NCBI GenBank assembly: GCA_902729315.2 | Contig: LR746273.1 | Location: 6,406,501-6,470,500 of the forward strand | DNA: 64,000 bases | Origin: Spirodela intermedia | Lineage: Eukaryota; Streptophyta; Magnoliopsida; Alismatales; Araceae | Direction of reading: 5' to 3' | Shown: positions 51,044 to 61,372 of the stretch, piece by piece | Layout of the letters: the number at the start of each line of letters is the position of its first letter | How positions within the stretch are numbered: position 1 is the stretch's first letter | The notes under the pieces: model-generated | What the model was told of the DNA's origin: nothing | Databases searched by the model: none | What the model saw: the letters and a program-made list of their open reading frames with translations, nothing else | Position numbers and translations under genes: made by a program

Positions 51044-54000
51044 CTGTAACAATGACAGTGGGGCTTCATAAGAATCCACTCCAAGGTAATCAGAACCGGT
51101 TATGAATCTTACCGCATCAGGAATAATTTCCGATGAGCGGTCAGAGCCCCGACTGTTGCTGTCGTCGCGACCAAACACAAATGATCTGGACACGGACATG
51201 CCTTGTCTGAGAGATGACGTCAGCGGGTTGACCGTTGTTCGCCCCAGAAATGAAGGCTGTAATGTAAGAAGAAACCTTGAGAGAATATCCAGTGTAAGTG
51301 GATAATTATAATTATACGGATATATATATACAACCACAGAAACTAATACAGTCAAACGTGTGGGCTAAATGGGGGCCTCAAGGGATGGAGAAAGCTGAGA
51401 GCCAAGTCAACGAGGCCCATTTTTTCGTAAGTATAACTGCGAAATCAGGTCTGTGGATACAGAAGTCAACGTGGGGCCCAGTTGGCTAACAACTGAAGTT
51501 CCGTTATTCACTGCATCTGATCTACAGAAAAAAGATCTTAGAGTAGAAGTCAACCCTACCTTGAAGGAGCTTCCGTTTCCTCCTACAGCCAGAGTATCAA
51601 AATTTGCTGAAAGAAGGGAGGTCAGAGAGTGAATAAAAAATATAAATAAATAAATAACCAGAAGTGGGAGATATTACCTGGTAATGAACTGGGTCTCCTT
51701 CTGGTATCAGGAACGGTGTTTAGCTTTCTGATGAGGCTGAAGACCTCTCTTGAAGTCTCATCCTCCTCAGCGGGAGACAAGACCGAGGATCTCTCTACCT
51801 GGGAGGTGGTATCAGAGACTGTGGAGCTTAGAAACAGACATCAGAGAGATGTCAACAGCCAAAAAGATAGTTGACTTACGGTTTGGTGAAGAACGAGGTT
51901 ACCACGGAGCAGCCGCTGCTCTGTTTCCTCGTCATCTGAGATATAGGCGTCTTCTGAGTCGGTAAACATCTGGGCCATCTTCTCCTTGGCCTGTCGGGCA
52001 TTTTGACGAGCAGCATTCACCGGGGGTGGATCGCTAAGGGGCTCGGAATCGTCTTCCTCGGGCTCTTCCTCATCTGCTTCGTTCTCAACGATATATGGAC
52101 CTTTCTGCTTTGTGTGGGAATTGAGCCTCTGCAACAGATTATCAGTCGCAGCAGCATCTTGATGCTGGAGCCACCTCTGATGGAGCTCGTTCCTTTTCTC
52201 GGCATCTAATGGTTTCTCCTTGTAACCAGATGCGATCAGACCATTGAAGACCTCAGCTTCATCACTATCATCGTCCTCATCTTCATTTTCGTCATCTTGA
52301 AATCTCATTAGATCGTGGTCACTGTCGTCTTCTTCCTCAGCTTCCTCATCCACAAAACCCTTTATAAGGTCATTTTTCCTGCACAGGTTGACAGGTACTG
52401 GTTCGTCTGGGCAAGGATTGATGTTTTCTTTGTCATAGTCTTCTTCTTCTGATGAACTGGCCAACAAAGAAGGAACCACATTATTGAGAGTAGATTTGAA
52501 ACAATGATTCCCCAGCTACAGTAACCAGGGCATCAGATAATCAGACTGCTACGGTAGAAAAGACTAAATAAGGTATGTGTTCTCATGCGATGAAAACACT
52601 TCTGAGATGGCTCATACACTCCGAATAGGACGGGCTGCTTATTGGGAGGAGTTGGTATGAACGGGATTGAAGCTCGATTCAAGCCACAGTCATTTAAAAA
52701 CGCAGATCATTATAGAAGAGTAAAGGTGGAAAAGCAATTGCAAACTTCACAGCAACAACCTGTCATCTGAAGCGTCAGAATTGTGACCTAGATCAACACC
52801 GAGCAATGAAGGCACCCCATTATCATCATGAATTTCGTTGATACAATCGACAGACTTGTCATCTTCGTTGTTGCAATGTTGAAAATCGTCGGCTGATTCC
52901 TGAAGCAGTAAAAAGATTCAGACAATAACTATCCAAATAAAACTTTCAGAAATTAAAACAATCGGAATTACATCTCAAAAAATTCATACACAAAATAGGA
53001 AACCATACCTGTACGCCACTGCCCGGGGTGTCCTCTTCACTTCTTGAAATCTCACCCAGGTCCTGCACATTACGGGTTAATTTAGAAAGTTGATCCTAGA
53101 TGGACAATAGTGTCACGCAACTGAAAAAGATAGTAATAGTCTTCCAAGTTATTTCCCATGGGACATTCTTGGATTTGACGATTATCCCAGCAGGTGAGCT
53201 CCGATTTTGGTTTTCTGACAATATTAAAAAACGTGATTGAATGTAAAAAGAAAAAACTTTGGCGAGATGATGGATTAATGTTGAACATGATCAGGATTAC
53301 TTTGGCATTTTCGTTACATCAAATTAACAGAATGTAGCCACCTGCATGCGGCAAGTGTTTGCAAAAACATCACAGGCTGAAGTATGTATGTTCATCAAAC
53401 ACGAAAGGAGTCGGATACGTCAAAAAGGTTCAGTTAAATATTCGACCGTCCCAAGTTTTAGCAGGAAGATTTTATCCAACGTGGATACATGCTAAAGATT
53501 CTTGGCAACTAGGCAACTTACAGAACTAAAAATGCTGAATGGATGCACAGGTGCATACGTGTGTGTGCATACACACATATTTATATATGTACAGGTACAT
53601 TATATGTGTATATATGAACACAGAGGCGCACACACATACAGTGTCGAGTACGCTAGCATGAAATTCGCGGACCAAAAACCTAGTTATTTACGTACTCCAG
53701 CTTTAGACATTCAGCAATAACAGTGTTTAAGACTGGACAATCAACTTCAGCAAGCTGATCAGAATCATACCTTTTCATTTTCATCGTGCGATCGCAGGTC
53801 TTTAGCATCAGAAGTGACTAAGATTGGACCATGAACTTGAGGAAGCCGATCTGCATCATTTGTCACAGTAGATCTGCAGACAAAGGATTGAACAAATGCA
53901 AATTTGAAAAAGAGAGTCCCCTGGTGCATTGATTTTGTTGTAACTGACAATAAAGACATTTGGAAAATCAGCTCTACCTCTTCAATAGCTCAAACTTCCT

Positions 54001-54861
54001 TCGCCGAATCTTTTCCAAAACAGAAGATATCGGTTTATCCGCGATTATCACTGGCTTAAAAAACGCATCTCTCGTTTCTGAGCCAGAAATGACATTTATC
54101 ACTTAGATTTCACAGCAATGGTAAATTGATTTCACAAGGTTACGAGATTGTGAATTTATTTTTTCCATCTGATTCACCTCGCAGCAGTTTCTGAGATTCA
54201 GCGTGGAGATGTTCCAGGTACACCTTCCTTTCCTGTTAGCACAGAACAATGATGGAAGTGAAGGACACATTCATACAATTATAAAGAAATAACTTCAAAG
54301 CAAGAAATATCTTCCTGTCTTCACGACCTTCTCGAGCTTCCTCTTTTCGCGAGCAGATTCCAAGAGTTTACCGTCCTTACTTAGGCGCTTCCCTGAAGCT
54401 ACCTTTTTCCTTTTGGAATCCTCTTGACCTTCTTCCATGCTGAGCCTCTTCTTTGCAGATATCTTCTTCCCCGGCTCATCCACTCTTTCCCCAGTCCAAC
54501 CGTCTGCATCATCCAGTCCCCCCACTTCCTCAGACACTTTCATTTCCGTTTCACTGTCAAAAGATTCAACTCTCGACTCTTCTAGACGACATTGAACCCC
54601 GAACAATGGATCCAATCCATCGTCGAAATCCGTCTCCTCGTTTTGACTCCCAGATCTCGCCCCATCCGGGGACTCACCATCCTCAGACGCATCATCTTGA
54701 GATCTGGAGAACTCTGGCCATGGGCGGCTCGCAGGAGAATGGCGCATCGGTAAATCAGCGACCTCGGATGCCTTCTTCAGCCGTTTGAGCATTCGGCGGT
54801 GATTCTGGGGGGAAGCACCCTCCGGGAGCAGCAACGTCCCCTCCTCCTCCACGCCCTCCAT
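50621..54861 (-). CDS. Claspin/Mrc1-like DNA replication checkpoint mediator
   Basis: Claspin/Mrc1 proteins travel with replication forks and pass the ATR signal to effector kinases; the plant members are little studied. Eleven exons in phase, 708 residues: 54861-54328, 54232-54178, 54077-53978, 53873-53771, 53062-53009, 52899-52760, 52456-51880, 51798-51678, 51606-51560, 51256-51113 and 50872-50621. The N-terminus is acidic with KKRLS-type basic clusters. ERKVYLEHLHAESQKLLRET is followed by KPISSVLEKIRRRKFELLKR, which is the strongest family signature. The middle exon is strongly acidic (SSEEEDYDKENINP, DEEEPEEDD) and contains LHQRWLQHQDAAATD and ARQAKEKMAQMF. The tail has SFLGR and SVSRSFVFGRDDSNS. 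The donor of exon 1 reads GTCGTG. The frame is intact. The family call rests on remembered similarity. Confidence 0.82.
50992..51040. repeat. (CT)n microsatellite in the last claspin-like intron
   Basis: About 24 CT units; the coding strand reads (GA)n. Confidence 0.95.
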
Positions 54862-55139
54862 TCCTTACCAGCACCGGACAGCAGCTCGAGAGGAGGAACT
54901 CGCCGTTCAGAGGTACCGGCGCGGGGGGGAATTGGCTATCGAATCGCCGGCCAAGCGGGAGGCAAAAGGAGCACTGAACCCTTTTTCCCGCCAAAACTTC
55001 GACACTGGTGTCATCGATCCGCTCCACGTGTCTCATCTGGGGGGCATCTAAGAATGAATGGGAAGTGGGTCCCATTGCCACGTATGCGAATAAAGTAATA
55101 TTTCCGAACTATTATTGTATTCGTAGGTCATCGGTCTTC

Positions 55140-55455
55140 GTGACGGCTAATTATTATTGTAGGCCCATTAATTATGGCCCAGGCTCATATTCGCTGCCTG
55201 AGGAACCTCGTCTGTGTTTCCTCTCAATGTGTGAGAAACGGATACCTTGAAGCCCATTTTGACAGACTGCACCGGCCTACTTTTCATAGGCCCATTAAAT
55301 GTATCGTACAGGCCCACTTTCCTTTATGGCCCAGGCCCAAATTTATGTCTGGGCCATGTCTGGTTTTCTGTTTGGCCCAGGCTCATTTTCCTTGCATTAT
55401 ATAAATTTCAAGACTGCTCACGTTGAGTCGAATGCGACCTGGAGAAAACCCTACC
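55140..55455 (+). promoter_or_regulatory. Site II / telobox promoter of a probable snoRNA transcript
   Basis: At least five GGCCCA/TGGGCC site II boxes lie between 55150 and 55380. A TATA-like CATTATATAAAT is near 55395 and a telobox (AAACCCTA) is at about 55445. In plants this combination marks ribosomal-protein and snoRNA genes. Its direction fits transcription to the right, towards the snoRNA at 56356. A G-box at 55025-55030 lies nearer the divergent claspin-like gene. Confidence 0.6.
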
Positions 55456-56355
55456 AAGCAAGTGTGGTCTCTGAGAACCCCGGCGGGCTCTTCCCCTGCG
55501 GCCGCCCTCTGGCGTCCTCTTATTCCGATTAAATGAGTTTTTCTTGTAGGTTTGTTCGATTTTCTTCGCCTCCCAGTTTTTTCTCTGTAGATCGGTTCAT
55601 CTCGGGCTCCAGATCTACGTCCTGTGGTTGGAGATCTTGTGGACATGGAAGCCGTTGCTCGCTGCCATCGACCTCGGAGATCGGCTAATCCTCCCCGCCT
55701 TTCACCATTTTCATGATACCTGCTCTATATCGGTCGAACGGATTTCTCCTCTCGCCATAGATCGATTTGCGCTTTGTTTTACGTCACTGGCGTCTGCCGA
55801 TGAAGGAGCTCCTAGTGAGGAAGAACAAGCAGACGGGCGGTCTGAATCTGATGCCGTGTTGAATGTCTGCACTCGTATCCCATCCGATCGGATGGCTTAC
55901 AACCTGAAGGATCCCCGAATCTCCATCTACACGAATCCCATCAACCTAGTCATATTCACCGATTTTCTCTTCCGATCTTACCAAGATTTTCTTCTTCCCT
56001 CAACTGCTATGATGACGATGCATCCAACTATGTCCGGACGTCTGAGACATATCTATGATCGATTTATGCAACGTATCTGAGCAACCTACCAAGTTTTTCC
56101 TATTCTTAGCAATGGTTCCAAACGATATCGATCTCTCAATTTTCGTCTAACCAGTGGATTGCATCTCTTTACCCTCTTCTCAATCGTATGCTAGACAACA
56201 ATATTGAGAGGAGAAATTTTGGTGCAGAGATCGAGGTGTTTGGCTTACCAGCACACTGCTGAATCTTCTGATCTGCATCTGTGTCAAATGGTCCAATCCA
56301 CACTCTCTTCCTGGTCACTCTTCAGTTTTTTATCACGAGAGATTTTCACCACGAC
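55456..56355 (+). other. Leader region of the probable snoRNA transcript, no convincing protein
   Basis: The only notable open frame is 55628-56080 (150 codons, MEILWTWKPLL...). I recognise no domain in it, and its composition does not look like the neighbouring genes. The region is more likely non-coding host RNA for snoRNAs. It contains one further box C/D-like arrangement at 56005-56083. Confidence 0.4.
56005..56083 (+). ncRNA. Possible second box C/D snoRNA
   Basis: Box C ATGATGA (56009-56015), D'-like CTGA (56042-56045), C'-like TATGATC (56054-56060) and D box CTGA (56077-56080), with a possible TGCT/AGCA terminal stem that overlaps the D box. Spacing and size (79 nt) fit. I could not match either guide to an rRNA or snRNA from memory. 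Confidence 0.35.
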
Positions 56356-56428
56356 GGCAGATGATGCATGCTCTTATTGTACACTCTGAGATCCAATGAG
56401 GACGCAACTCCGCTTATTATCTGATGCC
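56356..56428 (+). ncRNA. Box C/D snoRNA predicted to guide 25S rRNA 2'-O-methylation
   Basis: A perfect 4-bp terminal stem (GGCA 56356-56359, TGCC 56425-56428) encloses box C ATGATGC (56361-56367, one base from RUGAUGA), D' CTGA (56386-56389), C' AATGAGGA (56395-56402) and D CTGA (56421-56424), 73 nt in all. The 11 bases CTCCGCTTATT end two bases before box D. They are complementary to AATAAGCGGAG near the 5' end of 25S rRNA. The fifth base upstream of box D pairs with the U of AAUAAG, so that U is the predicted methylated residue. The D' guide target is not identified. A T-rich stretch follows at 56445-56461. Confidence 0.68.
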
Positions 56429-57004
56429 ATGTATGTATATATCTGATTTTTTTTATTTTTTCAATCCGAGAATGATGATGATTATCACCTGTTCTTTCTT
56501 TCGCCAACAGCTATAACCTGTACGCATTCCTTCTGGACTGGATCCCGCTTGAAAAGGCCTGAAATCAAATCTGCTGATCGTGATTGGATTATGTTGATTG
56601 AAATGTTCTTCGTTTTAATCCACTCCATTAGTGGACGTAATCAATATTCTAATATTAAAAAAAAGAGAATTCGTAGATTGGAATGTGCTTCTCCTCAACT
56701 AGCTAACGGAGGAACCATCAGGACTGATGGATTGAATACGCTATGAACAGTTTGCTTAAGTATAATTTTATGGGCCGTTCTTGAAATATTTGAAAGGCCC
56801 AGTAGAGGATCACACAAGGGTCCACCCGACACGTGGAAGACGCCGACTATGGGCTCCAGGAAGCGGGGTCAAAGGGGGAGGTCAGCGAAAATATTGAACC
56901 ATGCGGGGGTAAGACCGTCAAAAATATCATTGAATAAATGAATGCTACGATTTTCCCGGGCTTTTTCCATTCTTCTGTATGCTTGTCGTCTGTTCTGTAA
57001 ATGG

Positions 57005-57045
<41 letters not shown>

Positions 57046-57183
57046 CTGGGCGGGGCGGGGGTGGTCGGATCTCACCCACATACACATCTAACTGCCATTT
57101 GAAAGAGAGTACTAACGGCTACATTAGGAGGGCTCAGAGGAGGGAGCCCCCCAACGGCCGTTTGAAACGTACATACGAGGGGA
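56429..57183. other. Intergenic region between the snoRNA locus and the ANP32-like gene
   Basis: No protein gene is supported. It contains ATGATGATGAT near 56471 without a matching D box, a small CCATCA/TGATGG hairpin near 56716, a G-box at 56830-56835 and a (GA)n tract at about 57009-57042 in the presumed 3' UTR of the ANP32-like gene. Confidence 0.4.
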
Positions 57184-59388
57184 TCAGCGGCGCTTGGGCG
57201 GCGGCCGCGAGTCGTCGACGAGATCCTCCTCTTCCTCTTCTTCGTCATCTTCGTCCTCCTCCGGCGGCGGGTGGGCGACGCCGCCCCTTCTCCTCTTGTT
57301 GAGGGCGGAGGAAGAGGAGGGAGGGGCGGCGGCGCCGCCCACTCTCTGCTCGTCGTCGTCCACCTCGTCCTCCTCGCTGACGTCCTCATCGTTGCCGCCG
57401 TCTACGTCGCTGAGCCCCCCGTCGATTTCCGTCGGGCCGATTGGCTGCACGAGGAACTCCGCCACGTCCTCCTCCTGCAACTCCCCCAACGGATAGGTTA
57501 TCTATCAGTTCAGCTCCCGGGTTGTTTTTTCCTTTTTTAGGGTGCCAAGATCACGGAAGAAATAATCCTCCAAATGGCTAGAGAGAGAAAGAGAGAAAAA
57601 CCATGGCTAGAGAGAGAGAGAGAACGAAAAGAAACATGCGGAGGTGAACGAAGCATGGAGGGAGTTCATCTGATGTGAGTGAACAAAAGATTTTTAGGCC
57701 AAGAGGAGTTATAAACTGATGAACAAACCCATGGAGGGAGACCGTGTTGAATGAATTACCCAATTCGAACATGACCCAACAAGAACTAGTAGTGTTAAAA
57801 AAAAACCCAAAAAAAATGATGACTTTCCTTCGATTACAATTAACAAAAATAAAAAATCTTGAAGGAGATCCACTTTGAAGTGTGAATTACTTACCGGATG
57901 AACTAACCCAAAGTTTTGGAAGGTGATAAATAAATCATTAAAAAAATATATATATATATAACTCCCAGAGGATGATCGCAACAAACCCAGATAAAAGGAG
58001 AATATAATAATATGCTAATCCATCGCAGTCTGGTCCCATCAGACATAATAAGGAAGAAAGATATGATTAAATTCGGGAAGAACAATCCAGCAACAGGAGT
58101 GCATGAGATGTCATTCTAGGAGTACAATGAATACCAAGGAACCCTTGAGAAAAATGTCAACAGTGATTCAAGTACGGGAAGGTATGGATAAGAAACGGTG
58201 ATTATAGATTGATATATATATATATAGTTCAGCAAATAATGGGAACGGAAATTGGATCAGAAAAATCACCTCGTCTTCGGCATCGTCGTCGTCGTCATCG
58301 GATTCATGGCCCTCATCAACCTCTGGTTCGTCGTACTCTCCAATCTCTCCATTCTCATCCTCTTCTGCTAGTTCATCGCCATCGATCTCCCCCTCCAGGC
58401 TTGCCAACCTCCCACTACTTCCAGCTCTTCGACTGTCGTCGTCTTCGTCATCCTCGTCGTCGTCTTCATCATCTTCCTCGTCGTCCTCCTCCTCAACCCC
58501 ATCTTCTTCCTCACTGTGCACCTCCAGCACGTCCTCATCCACCTCTTCTTGATTGATCTCTCCTCCCAGGTCCTCTTCTTCGTCGTAGTCCTCCACGTAC
58601 TCTTCTTCGTCGAGTTCTTCAGACTCTTCATCCTCCTCGTGCCCCGAGCCTGATGTAGCCACATGGAATCCATTGGACAGGTCTCGAGCGTATCCATTTG
58701 TTTTCGGTCTCCCACCAATCTCCGGCTCCTCGTCGGCATCACTCTCGTCGTCTTCATCGACATCCAAAACTCCGCCCCTCTCCGAACTGGAGGCGCCACC
58801 ATTAACCGCCTTCCTAGCTCGATCCTCACCTTCGATCTCCCCGCTGCCAGGATCGTCCTCGTCCTCGTCTTCGTCGTCCTCCTCCTCTTCGTCCGACTCC
58901 GGCCGCTCGTTCTCATCCGCATCCATCTTGTCGAGGTACTTCAAGGACCTGATCAATCCGAAGACTCTGGATCTGTAATCCTTGATCCTCGTGACCGGAC
59001 ACTCGTAGAGGTCGAGGGAGACCAGCCGGAGCCGCGCGAGCGGGGCGAGATCTTCGAGGAACTGGATCCGGTTGTTCGACAGGTCGAGATCCCGCAGTGA
59101 ATCCAATCCCGCCTCCACAAGGAACTCCAGGCCGCCGGCGATGCGGTTGTCGGAGAGGATCAGCCGCTGCAGATTCCGCAGCCGCGGGAACTTCTCCAGC
59201 GACGAGACCCCCACGTTCGCGATCGACAGGTGCTGGAGGCTCTGGAATCTCTCAAGCAGGGCCGGCGGGGGGAGCCGCCCGTGCAGGCACTTCACGGCGC
59301 CGTCCAAGGTGAGGACCCTCGGCGTGGCGGAGGATTCCGGTTGGCCCTCCAGCGCCGCCTCCACGGCTCTCTCCCAGACCTCGTCCAT
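57184..59388 (-). CDS. ANP32-related acidic leucine-rich nuclear protein
   Basis: ANP32 proteins are nuclear leucine-rich-repeat proteins with a long acidic tail, linked to histone binding and phosphatase inhibition in animals. Two exons, 59388-58270 and 57474-57184, give 469 residues. Residues about 25-160 hold LRRs (LQHLSIANVGVSSL, LQRLILSDNRIAGGLEFL, LRDLDLSNNRIQFLEDL) and an LRR cap (LYECPVTRIKDYRSRVF, LKYLDKMDADENE). The rest is dominated by Glu/Asp runs. The C-terminus has NKRRRGG and ends PPPKRR, likely nuclear localisation signals. The 795-bp intron separates two acidic blocks. Plus-strand open frames over this region are shadows of the low-complexity sequence. Confidence 0.92.
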
Positions 59389-60271
59389 CCGTGGTGGTTC
59401 ACGGGTTCTCGCCCTGTATCTGCAGAAGAAACCAGGAGGAGCAGAGGTTCCGCACAGAACAGATTGACAGCAAGAAGACTAGCACCGACTATCGATCGGC
59501 CGGCCGGCCGGCCACCGCAACCTCCTCCGCGTATATCGCGTCGCGTCCTCCGGCGAATGGCGAGCCAAAACCTAAATCCGCCTCCCACTACACGGAGACG
59601 ACGAGGGGGAGACGGAAACCCTAGCGACGAGATTAAAAGGCCTCTTCCCAGTTTTTAATTGACTCTGCTAATTTTCCCATGTTTCCCTCTCCCTCTCCCT
59701 CCCCCATCTCTCTCTCTCTCTTTCTCTCTCTCTCTCGCTCTCTCACGGCTCCTGAAGGGAAAAGAGAGCGGAGCACAGAGTTCTCAACGAGGAGAGTGAG
59801 GGAACCGCCCTCTACACGCCCTTACGTCAGCATCCCAATCCAGTCATTGGGCGGTGTGCTCACCGGTGTTGCCCGCTACCCCTCTTCTTGTTAGGTGACG
59901 ATGCCCACGAGCCGTCTGTGTTTCTAGGGGCGCGTTGGAGGGGAGCTACAATGACCGTCAGATCGTCAGCCGCGGATCGATGACGTGGTCGATTGGGCCG
60001 TTGCGATCGCTCTCCATGTGTTTGTTCCCACTTCTAGGGTTTAGAACGGAAGGAACATCCCCCCCCCAAAGAAGAACTATCTACGGATATGCCATCCGCG
60101 TTCGATGTTCCCCGGTCGCAATAGAACAACGCCTCATCGGGGGAAAGTTCTAACTGACGACGTGGGCACATTTTTGCCGTAAAATCCGTGAGCCCATCGA
60201 AACGATGCTGGAGGATCCGCCGCATCCTGGCACAGCATATCCAGCGCTCCTGATAATTGAGGAAATCGACT
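59389..60271. promoter_or_regulatory. ANP32-like gene promoter and 7SL upstream flank
   Basis: Includes an (GGCC)-type self-complementary run at about 59498-59512 and a CT-rich tract at 59690-59745. The remaining sequence to 60271 shows no gene. Confidence 0.4.
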
Positions 60272-60337
60272 TTAGTCCCATATCGAAAGTTTGAATCACA
60301 GTTTTTTGTTGAAATATAGAGCAATCCTTGTCTGATT
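60272..60337 (+). promoter_or_regulatory. USE and TATA-like promoter of 7SL copy 1
   Basis: GTCCCATATCG at 60275-60285 matches the plant upstream sequence element RTCCCACATCG at all but one base. AAATATAG follows at 60312-60319, about 26 bases later, the short spacing typical of RNA polymerase III plant snRNA-type genes. The RNA starts about 20 bases further on. Confidence 0.8.
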
Positions 60338-60647
60338 GCCGAGCCCGGTAGCGTGGGCTTGTGACCCAAGTGGGGGCGTGCGGGTGGCTGATGGGTTGGA
60401 TCTCGGGTTGCTGGGCGGGTCCGCCGGGCTCATACCCGGCTCGCCCGTTCCAAGTCGGCGAGTGTTCCACGCGGCCCGAGCGAAGGCTCGTCGGCCGAAT
60501 GGATCCTAGAGTGGAGGGCACAGCGCCAGGCTGGTTTCACAGAGCAGCGATAACCTCCCGCTCTCGACGGTGGAAGGATAACGGGCCGGTGCTTGCCGGA
60601 TCCAAATAGCCCACGATCCGGATCACTATTCTACAACCACCTTTTTT
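60338..60647 (+). ncRNA. 7SL (signal recognition particle) RNA, copy 1
   Basis: 7SL RNA is the scaffold of the signal recognition particle, which brings ribosomes with nascent secretory proteins to the ER. The 5' end GCCGAGCCCGGTAGCGTGGG, followed by CTTGTGACCC and GTGGGGGC, matches the plant 7SL Alu-domain start. GAGTGTTC, GCGAAGGCT, GACAGCGCCAGGC-like and AACGGGCCGGTGCTTGCC stretches follow as expected. The length is about 300 nt. A T6 run at 60642-60647 is the polymerase III terminator. The USE and TATA-like boxes upstream support a working gene. Confidence 0.85.
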
Positions 60648-60669
60648 AGCCGAACGGGTCAGCCCTTTT

Positions 60670-60974
60670 TCGCAGAGCACCATACGCTTCGCTTCACTTG
60701 ACTTTGACGAGGCTATCGATGCTGTCAGTGGTTCTTTACTGAGTACAGCTGGGCAGCCCACAGAGTTGTCGGAGGATATCATCGGCGCTGTCCACAACCC
60801 ACAATGAGTACTGGGAGAAAAAATATGTAAAGATGACCACTTCAAGTCTTGGTTATTCGGGTCATGTAGATTCCTGTTACTGACATAATATTGGATAACG
60901 TAGGGCAAAGTCAACCCACCTTCAGTGGACGTTTTACGAAGAACCGCCAAACGAAAGTCAACCTGTTGTGTTCT
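60670..60974 (-). pseudogene. Decayed copy of the CAP1 penultimate exon and adjoining intron
   Basis: On the minus strand this translates to ISSDNSVGC, then KEPLTASIASSKSSE, clearly a damaged version of the CAP1 segment ISVDNSAGCQLYL...ITTAKSSE at 63354-63497. Homology continues through the following intron up to about 63704. The copy has an extra base that shifts the frame inside the GCQLYL motif. It also lacks 13 bases present in the source (about 63493-63505) that include the splice acceptor. It cannot be a functional exon. Confidence 0.85.
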
Positions 60975-60996
60975 AAAAGGGCTGACCCGTTCGGCT

Positions 60997-61306
60997 AAAA
61001 AAGGTGGTTGTAGAATAGTGATCCGGATCGTGGGCTATTTGGATCCGGCAAGCACCGGCCCGTTATCCTTCCACCGTCGAGAGCGGGAGGTTATCGCTGC
61101 TCTGTGAAACCAGCCTGGCGCTGTGCCCTCCACTCTAGGATCCATTCGGCCGACGAGCCTTCGCTCGGGCCGCGTGGAACACTCGCCGACTTGGAACGGG
61201 CGAGCCGGGTATGAGCCCGGCGGACCCGCCCAGCAACCCGAGATCCAACCCATCAGCCACCCGCATGCCCCCACATGGGTCACAAGCCCACGCTACTGGG
61301 CTCGGC
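60997..61306 (-). ncRNA. 7SL (signal recognition particle) RNA, copy 2
   Basis: Minus-strand twin of the copy at 60338-60647, differing by three bases within the RNA (one in GCCGAGCCC-A-GTAGC, two in the GTGGGGGC region). It has the same 5' end at 61306 and the same T6 terminator (61002-60997). The two genes face each other and their transcripts would be nearly perfectly complementary outside their own folds. Confidence 0.85.
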
Positions 61307-61372
61307 AATCAGACAAGGATTGCTCTATATTTCAACAAAAAACTGTGATTCAAACTTTCGATATGGGACTAA
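61307..61372 (-). promoter_or_regulatory. USE and TATA-like promoter of 7SL copy 2
   Basis: Same elements as copy 1 in mirror position: USE at 61359-61369 and the TATA-like box at 61325-61332. Confidence 0.8.

Larger units (their letters stand above)
60272..61372. repeat. Large inverted repeat: 398-bp arms, 305-bp loop
   Basis: Arm 60272-60669 is the reverse complement of 60975-61372 with only three substitutions that I could find (over 99% identity). Each arm is a complete 7SL RNA gene with promoter and terminator. The loop, 60670-60974, is a decayed CAP1 exon/intron copy. I see no target-site duplication or terminal motif of a DNA transposon. Confidence 0.95.

Noticed and set aside
56466-56562. 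ATGATGATGATT as a third box C snoRNA
   Set aside because: The nearest CTGA is about 90 bases away, there is no terminal stem, and no C'/D' pair is present.
58209-59100. Plus-strand Ser- and His-rich frames
   Set aside because: Complement of the Asp/Glu-rich ANP32-like acidic tail; low-complexity shadow.
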